From NCBI RefSeq assembly GCF_913063425.1, contig NZ_CAJXYK010000046.1, positions 1-48,735 on the forward strand: 48,735 nt of DNA, written 5' to 3'. A model generated the notes under the pieces. It saw only the letters and a program-made list of their open reading frames with translations. It did no database searches and had not been told where the DNA came from. Positions 44,927 through 48,735 of this stretch are shown piece after piece. Source of the stretch: an uncultured Thiohalocapsa sp. Its GTDB lineage: Bacteria; Pseudomonadota; Gammaproteobacteria; Chromatiales; Chromatiaceae. Within the stretch, counting starts at the first letter, position 1, and each line of letters begins with the position of its first letter. A program made the translations under genes and the position numbers.

Positions 44927-47365
44927 TCAGGGCCTGCGGGGTTGGGCGAGGCGGGAGACGCCGCGTGCGATGTGCAGGAGGTAGAGCGCTGGCAGCGGCG
45001 CTTGTTTGTGGGCGTATTTTTGACGGATGAAGTCCGGTGCCGGCAAGGCGTAGGTGGTGGCGAGCTGGAGCCGGCCCCGCAGCGTCGGCTGTGCCTTGAT
45101 GTCGGTGAGCAGTTTGTTGAAGAGCCCGCGTCGCAGATAGGCGGCGCTGGGCTCGTGAATGTCGCTCACGTCCAGCCGCTTCATAATGTCCGCCGGAATG
45201 GATGTGTGGAAGGCGTTGGCCGTGGTGCGCAGTGTATCCCAGCAAACCCGGCGTATGGCTTTGTCCTCGGCAAACGCTGCCAGGCCCAGCCAGTCGTCCC
45301 GCGTGAAGGCTTCGGCGAGCAGGTGCGCATCGTACAGCCAGATGAGCCGATCCGGCTCGATCAGGGTCTCGCCGGCTGCGCGGACCACTGTCGTGAAGTT
45401 GGCGGCCCGGTGCATGCAGACGTGCAGCATCGCGTGCACGGGGCAGAGGGCGCGGGCGTCGGCGCCCAGGGAGGGGAGCGCGATGCTGTCCGCGTAGAGC
45501 ATGTCGAAGCCGAGCAGCGGGGTGAAGATGCGAAGGTCGTTCAGCTGCCAGTGCAGGTCGATGGCGTCCGCCCCGGGCAGTGACCGCGGCGGAGAGTAGG
45601 TCAGCTGAAAGGAGCCGGCTGCCTGAAGCTGGTGCTCGGGTTGATAACCGGCGGCGATGAGCACCTCGTCGGCGTCGGCTTGTCGGTGCGCTGGAATCAA
45701 CAGATCCAGGTCCCCCCGGGTGCGGAGGTAGGGCTGCGGGTAAATGCTGTACGCAAGCGCGGCGCCCTTGAGGATGAGGACCGGGACACTCGCTGCTGCG
45801 AAGCGGCTGAGCAGCGCGCGGATCGCGGCCCCGCGCGCCAGTTCGCGGGCTGCCGCCTGCTGCACGACAGGCTTGAGCTCGACCCGCAGCCAGTCCGCAA
45901 CGGAACCGCGGGCTTGGCGACGCTCCAGGGCGTCGTAGGTGAGTGCTCCGACGCCGTGCACGGCGCACAGGTGGCGCAGGCGCTGCCGGTCATCCACGCT
46001 GAGCGCATCGACATCCGATGCCTGCTCGCCGCGCAGCAGCCTGGTGATCTGCGAGGTCAGCCATGCGTCGGACACTGTCGGTGCCGGGCCTGTCATCGTC
46101 AATGAGGCGTCCTCGTCCGGTGGTTTGTTCACGGTCAGTTCCAGCTCCTGCTCGAAACCGGCGAGCACCTTGTCGTGCTCCAGCACTTCGGTTGCGTATT
46201 GTCGACCTGCTGTGCCGAGCCGCCGGCGCAGCGCTGGGTCAGCGGCGAGCTGCTCGATGGCGGCAACGAATGCCTCAGCATCATCCGGTGGAACAATCAG
46301 ACCGGCATGAGCCAGCACGGTTGCCACCTGCGTCTGCGGCACTACCGTGGCGATGACGGGGCGGCCGCTTGCGACCATGCCGGTGAGCTTCGAGGGCATG
46401 ACGCGGTCGGCGGCATCGGCCTTTTGCGGCAGCAGATGGATGTCCGCGAGATTGAGAAAATCATTCAATCGCGCGGCGGGCTGCAGCGGCAGCCACCGAA
46501 TGTTGTGGATGTCGGCGGCTTGCGCGCGCAGGCGTTCATAGGCGGCGCCGGTTCCCGCCATGATGAACTGGTAGCGTGGCTCGGCTTGCAGCCGTCTCGC
46601 CGCGGTCAGGATGAGCTCCAGCCCCTGCTTTTCGCCCATACTCCCGGAGTAGAGCAGAACGATTGCATTCTCGCGCAGCCCCAGCGCTTCGCGATACGGA
46701 CTCGGGTGCTCCAGGGGAAAGATCCTGTGGGTGTCCACCCAATTCGGGAAAAGCACACAGGGGGGCCGGCCCGCGGTCTTCGCGAGTGCATGCTCCAGCA
46801 TCTTCTCGGAGATGGTGGAGACGTGGTCGAAGCGACGCATCAGAAGGCCTTCAGAGCGCAACGCAGGCCGCTCCAGCCAGCGCGGGAGCAGGCCGAGCCG
46901 AAAGGCGGTGTCGACTTCGAAATCCTGCACATGGAGCCAGGTCCTGGCACCTGCCAGGCGCCCGGCGAGGAGGGCGGGCGGCGCGCCGAACAGGGGCGGC
47001 TCGACGGCGAGGATCAGGTCGGGGCGCCAGCGGCGCTGCCACAGCAGCGGGAGCGCGCTGCTGAGCGCGAAGCTCAGCAAATGCAGGATACGCTTGATGC
47101 CGGTGACCTGACGCGGAATCCAGAGTGGGCAGCGCAACACCTCAGCGCCATGGAGCCTTTCCCTGTGGTAGGACCATCGGGGATAGCCGTCGGCAATGCG
47201 CCAGTCGGGGTAGTAGGGGGGCGCGCAGATCACCTTGACGCGGTGGCCGCGGGAGACGAGCCAGCGGGCCATCTCGCCGGTGTACTTGCCGATACCGACG
47301 GGCTCGGGTGAGAAGTTGAGGCTGTAGAGTAGGATGCGCACGGCTTGCGGGGAAACGGCCGACAC
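44927..47365 (-). CDS. WcaI-type glycosyltransferase fused to a nucleotidyltransferase (NTP_transf_5) domain
   Basis: This 812-aa protein has, at residues 1-420, a GT-B (GT4-like) glycosyltransferase with ILLYSLNFSPEPVGIGKYTGEMARWL, VLLYSGSMGEKQGLELIL, ADRVMPSKLTGMVASGRPVI and the VPPDD sugar-nucleotide region. Residues about 424-812 match the NTP_transf_5 domain: VLILKGAALAYSIYP, then RTRGDLDLLIPAHRQ. The halves join in frame after an acidic linker. Met424 (MTGPAPTVSD) looks like the original start of the second protein and may still be used. A GTG starts the whole protein. It probably adds a sugar to an exopolysaccharide precursor. Confidence 0.85.
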   Translation of the reverse strand: MSAVSPQAVRILLYSLNFSPEPVGIGKYTGEMARWLVSRGHRVKVICAPPYYPDWRIADGYPRWSYHRERLHGAEVLRCPLWIPRQVTGIKRILHLLSFALSSALPLLWQRRWRPDLILAVEPPLFGAPPALLAGRLAGARTWLHVQDFEVDTAFRLGLLPRWLERPALRSEGLLMRRFDHVSTISEKMLEHALAKTAGRPPCVLFPNWVDTHRIFPLEHPSPYREALGLRENAIVLLYSGSMGEKQGLELILTAARRLQAEPRYQFIMAGTGAAYERLRAQAADIHNIRWLPLQPAARLNDFLNLADIHLLPQKADAADRVMPSKLTGMVASGRPVIATVVPQTQVATVLAHAGLIVPPDDAEAFVAAIEQLAADPALRRRLGTAGRQYATEVLEHDKVLAGFEQELELTVNKPPDEDASLTMTGPAPTVSDAWLTSQITRLLRGEQASDVDALSVDDRQRLRHLCAVHGVGALTYDALERRQARGSVADWLRVELKPVVQQAAARELARGAAIRALLSRFAAASVPVLILKGAALAYSIYPQPYLRTRGDLDLLIPAHRQADADEVLIAAGYQPEHQLQAAGSFQLTYSPPRSLPGADAIDLHWQLNDLRIFTPLLGFDMLYADSIALPSLGADARALCPVHAMLHVCMHRAANFTTVVRAAGETLIEPDRLIWLYDAHLLAEAFTRDDWLGLAAFAEDKAIRRVCWDTLRTTANAFHTSIPADIMKRLDVSDIHEPSAAYLRRGLFNKLLTDIKAQPTLRGRLQLATTYALPAPDFIRQKYAHKQAPLPALYLLHIARGVSRLAQPRRP

Positions 47366-47515
47366 TCAGCGGGTGCAGCCCTGGCGGGAAGCGCGGCGAT
47401 GCCACGAATGAGCCGGAGCGTGCCCGGTCGATAGATACGCGCTGAGGGCCGTCACCGCCGGGAAAGGCGACAACCAACAGGGGCCGGTGGTCACCGGAAG
47501 ATGCTGCATGCGCCC

Positions 47516-48735
47516 TCAGTAGGCATTCGGACTGGCGAAGCCGCGCAGAATGCTCAAGAAAATGATCTTGAGATCGAGCCAGAAAGACCAGTTGCGGATA
47601 TACCAGAGGTCGTGCTCGACGCGCTTTTCCATCTTGTAGAGATCATTGGTCTCGCCGCGCCAGCCGTTGATCTGGGCCCAGCCCGTGATGCCGGGCTTCA
47701 CTTTGTGCCGGAGCATGTAGCCCTTGACCTTCTTGCGATAGAACTCGTTGTGGGCAACGGCGTGGGGGCGCGGGCCGACGATGGACATTTCACCGCGCAC
47801 GACGTTGACGAACTGTGGCAGCTCGTCCAGCGAGTGCCTGCGCAGGAACCCACCGATGGGCGTCAGGCGACTGTCGTTCTTGGTGGCTTGCGGGATGGTT
47901 TGGCCATCCTCGGTGACGGTCATGGTGCGAAACTTGAGGATGGTGATTTCTTTGCCGTTGATCCCGTAACGACGCTGGCGGAAGAAAATGGGGCCTTTGG
48001 ACGAGAGTTTGACGGCGGCGGCGATGATGAGCATGGGCACCGCGGCGAGGAGCAGGATGAGGCTGCCGAGGACGAGGTCCTGAATCTTCTTGAGCCAGCC
48101 GTCCGCGCCCCAGAAAGGCGTGTCAAACACGCTGACGATGGGGACGCCGCCCAGGCTGGACCATTGACCATGGAACAGGTGCGTCTCGAAGAAGTCCGGC
48201 ACCATGTAAATTGACACGGTGGTGTCCGACAACCGCTCGACGATATCGGCGGCTGTGGACTTGGGAACGCTGCCGAGGATGATGTACAGCACGCTGAAGT
48301 CGCCGCGGCGGGCGCGAAGCTCGATCTCTTCCGCTGGGGCGAGGGGTTTTGGCGGACGGGTTGTCTGGTCCGCAGGTGCGCCGCTCGGATTGGGTCCGTC
48401 GGCAGGCACGATATCCACCAGCGTGAGGCCGCTGCGGGCCGTGTCCCTGATGTTTTCGCCCAGTTGTTCCGCGATATCGCCGGTACCGTAGATGAGCGCG
48501 CTGCGCCGCACGCTGTCCCTGGCCACGAGGCGCGCCAGCGCAAGGCGTGCGATACCGCGCCAGAGCAGCATTGCGAAGGGCGTGACGACAAACCAGGTGG
48601 TCACGGCGAGGCGGGAGAAGCCTGCGGTCTGTTTGAAGGCGTAGGCGCTCATCAGCAGCACGAAGACCGTGAAGCTCCAGACCAGGATGATGCGCCAGAA
48701 CTGTCGCGTGACGGACTCACCCCGCCAAGGGCGAT
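47516..48735 (-). CDS. Undecaprenyl-phosphate glycosylphosphotransferase (WcaJ/EpsE-type), 5' end beyond the window
   Basis: At least 406 residues are visible. The frame stays open to 48735, so the N-terminal membrane helices are cut off. Remaining: two membrane segments near the start (WRIILVWSFTVFVLLMSAYA), a CoA-binding-like domain (ALIYGTGDIAEQLGEN) and the C-terminal sugar transferase domain. That domain holds GLVFFRQ-type GPIFFRQRRYGINGKEI, KFRTM, TPIGGFLRRHSLDELPQFVN, RGEMSIVGPRPH and KPGITGWAQINGWRGE. It loads the first sugar phosphate onto the lipid carrier of an exopolysaccharide. It sits upstream of the fused glycosyltransferase. Confidence 0.92.
   Translation of the reverse strand, partial: RPWRGESVTRQFWRIILVWSFTVFVLLMSAYAFKQTAGFSRLAVTTWFVVTPFAMLLWRGIARLALARLVARDSVRRSALIYGTGDIAEQLGENIRDTARSGLTLVDIVPADGPNPSGAPADQTTRPPKPLAPAEEIELRARRGDFSVLYIILGSVPKSTAADIVERLSDTTVSIYMVPDFFETHLFHGQWSSLGGVPIVSVFDTPFWGADGWLKKIQDLVLGSLILLLAAVPMLIIAAAVKLSSKGPIFFRQRRYGINGKEITILKFRTMTVTEDGQTIPQATKNDSRLTPIGGFLRRHSLDELPQFVNVVRGEMSIVGPRPHAVAHNEFYRKKVKGYMLRHKVKPGITGWAQINGWRGETNDLYKMEKRVEHDLWYIRNWSFWLDLKIIFLSILRGFASPNAY

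Overview
The window is GC-rich bacterial DNA that reads as a gammaproteobacterium. The run nadB (divergent) / rpoE-rseA-rseB-rseC-mucD-lepA-lepB-DUF4845-rnc-era-recO-pdxJ is the classical gammaproteobacterial order. The high GC, Uma2 and CHAT genes, RAYT-type repeats and intron/integron debris would suit a Chromatiales-like lineage, but that placement is inference only. No rRNA or tRNA gene was recognised.

Left end (1-4420), accessory: a short integron cassette array, all cassettes on the + strand. Three hairpin attC sites (about 1342-1434, 1951-2039, 3142-3229) separate an HsdR_N-type nuclease cassette, a RelE/ParE-like toxin-antitoxin cassette and a HicB cassette with a 21-codon hicA stump. 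For the first two cassettes the 5' boundary is an exact reverse complement of the core of the cassette's own attC, which fixes the cassette ends. attC2 is followed by an apparently ORF-less group II intron (about 2036-2803, domain V visible). attC3 is followed by only the first 52 nt of a second intron copy, cut off by a REP/RAYT transposase unit (3278-4282). No integrase gene lies in the window.

4420-13800: small secreted proteins, a Uma2 nuclease gene between two diverged direct repeats, a PHP phosphoesterase, a cyclic-nucleotide-binding protein and argE on the - strand. Then comes a + strand operon of a GNAT-C39 peptidase fusion, a RimK-like ATP-grasp ligase carrying an exact 21-bp tandem duplication, and an rRNA m5C methyltransferase.

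13900-26000: mgtE, xthA, a CHAT caspase-like protein with a downstream membrane/beta-propeller gene broken by one in-frame TGA, selO, a pirin and an amidohydrolase. Intergenic spaces hold two arrays of tandem hairpins (36-bp x5 and 29-bp x7) sharing one palindromic core, and scattered copies of a GGGGACGGTATAT repeat.

26000-39423: core genes for NAD synthesis (nadB), the sigma-E envelope stress regulon, translation and secretion (lepA, lepB), RNA processing and ribosome biogenesis (rnc, era), repair (recO) and vitamin B6 synthesis (pdxJ).

39424-48735: gpmI, a small membrane protein, a GlgC homologue whose catalytic motifs are all degraded, an endonuclease III-like glycosylase, then a - strand polysaccharide cluster: a polyprenyl glycosylphosphotransferase cut by the right edge, a WcaI-type glycosyltransferase fused to a nucleotidyltransferase domain, an FkbM methyltransferase and a tiny coupled ORF.
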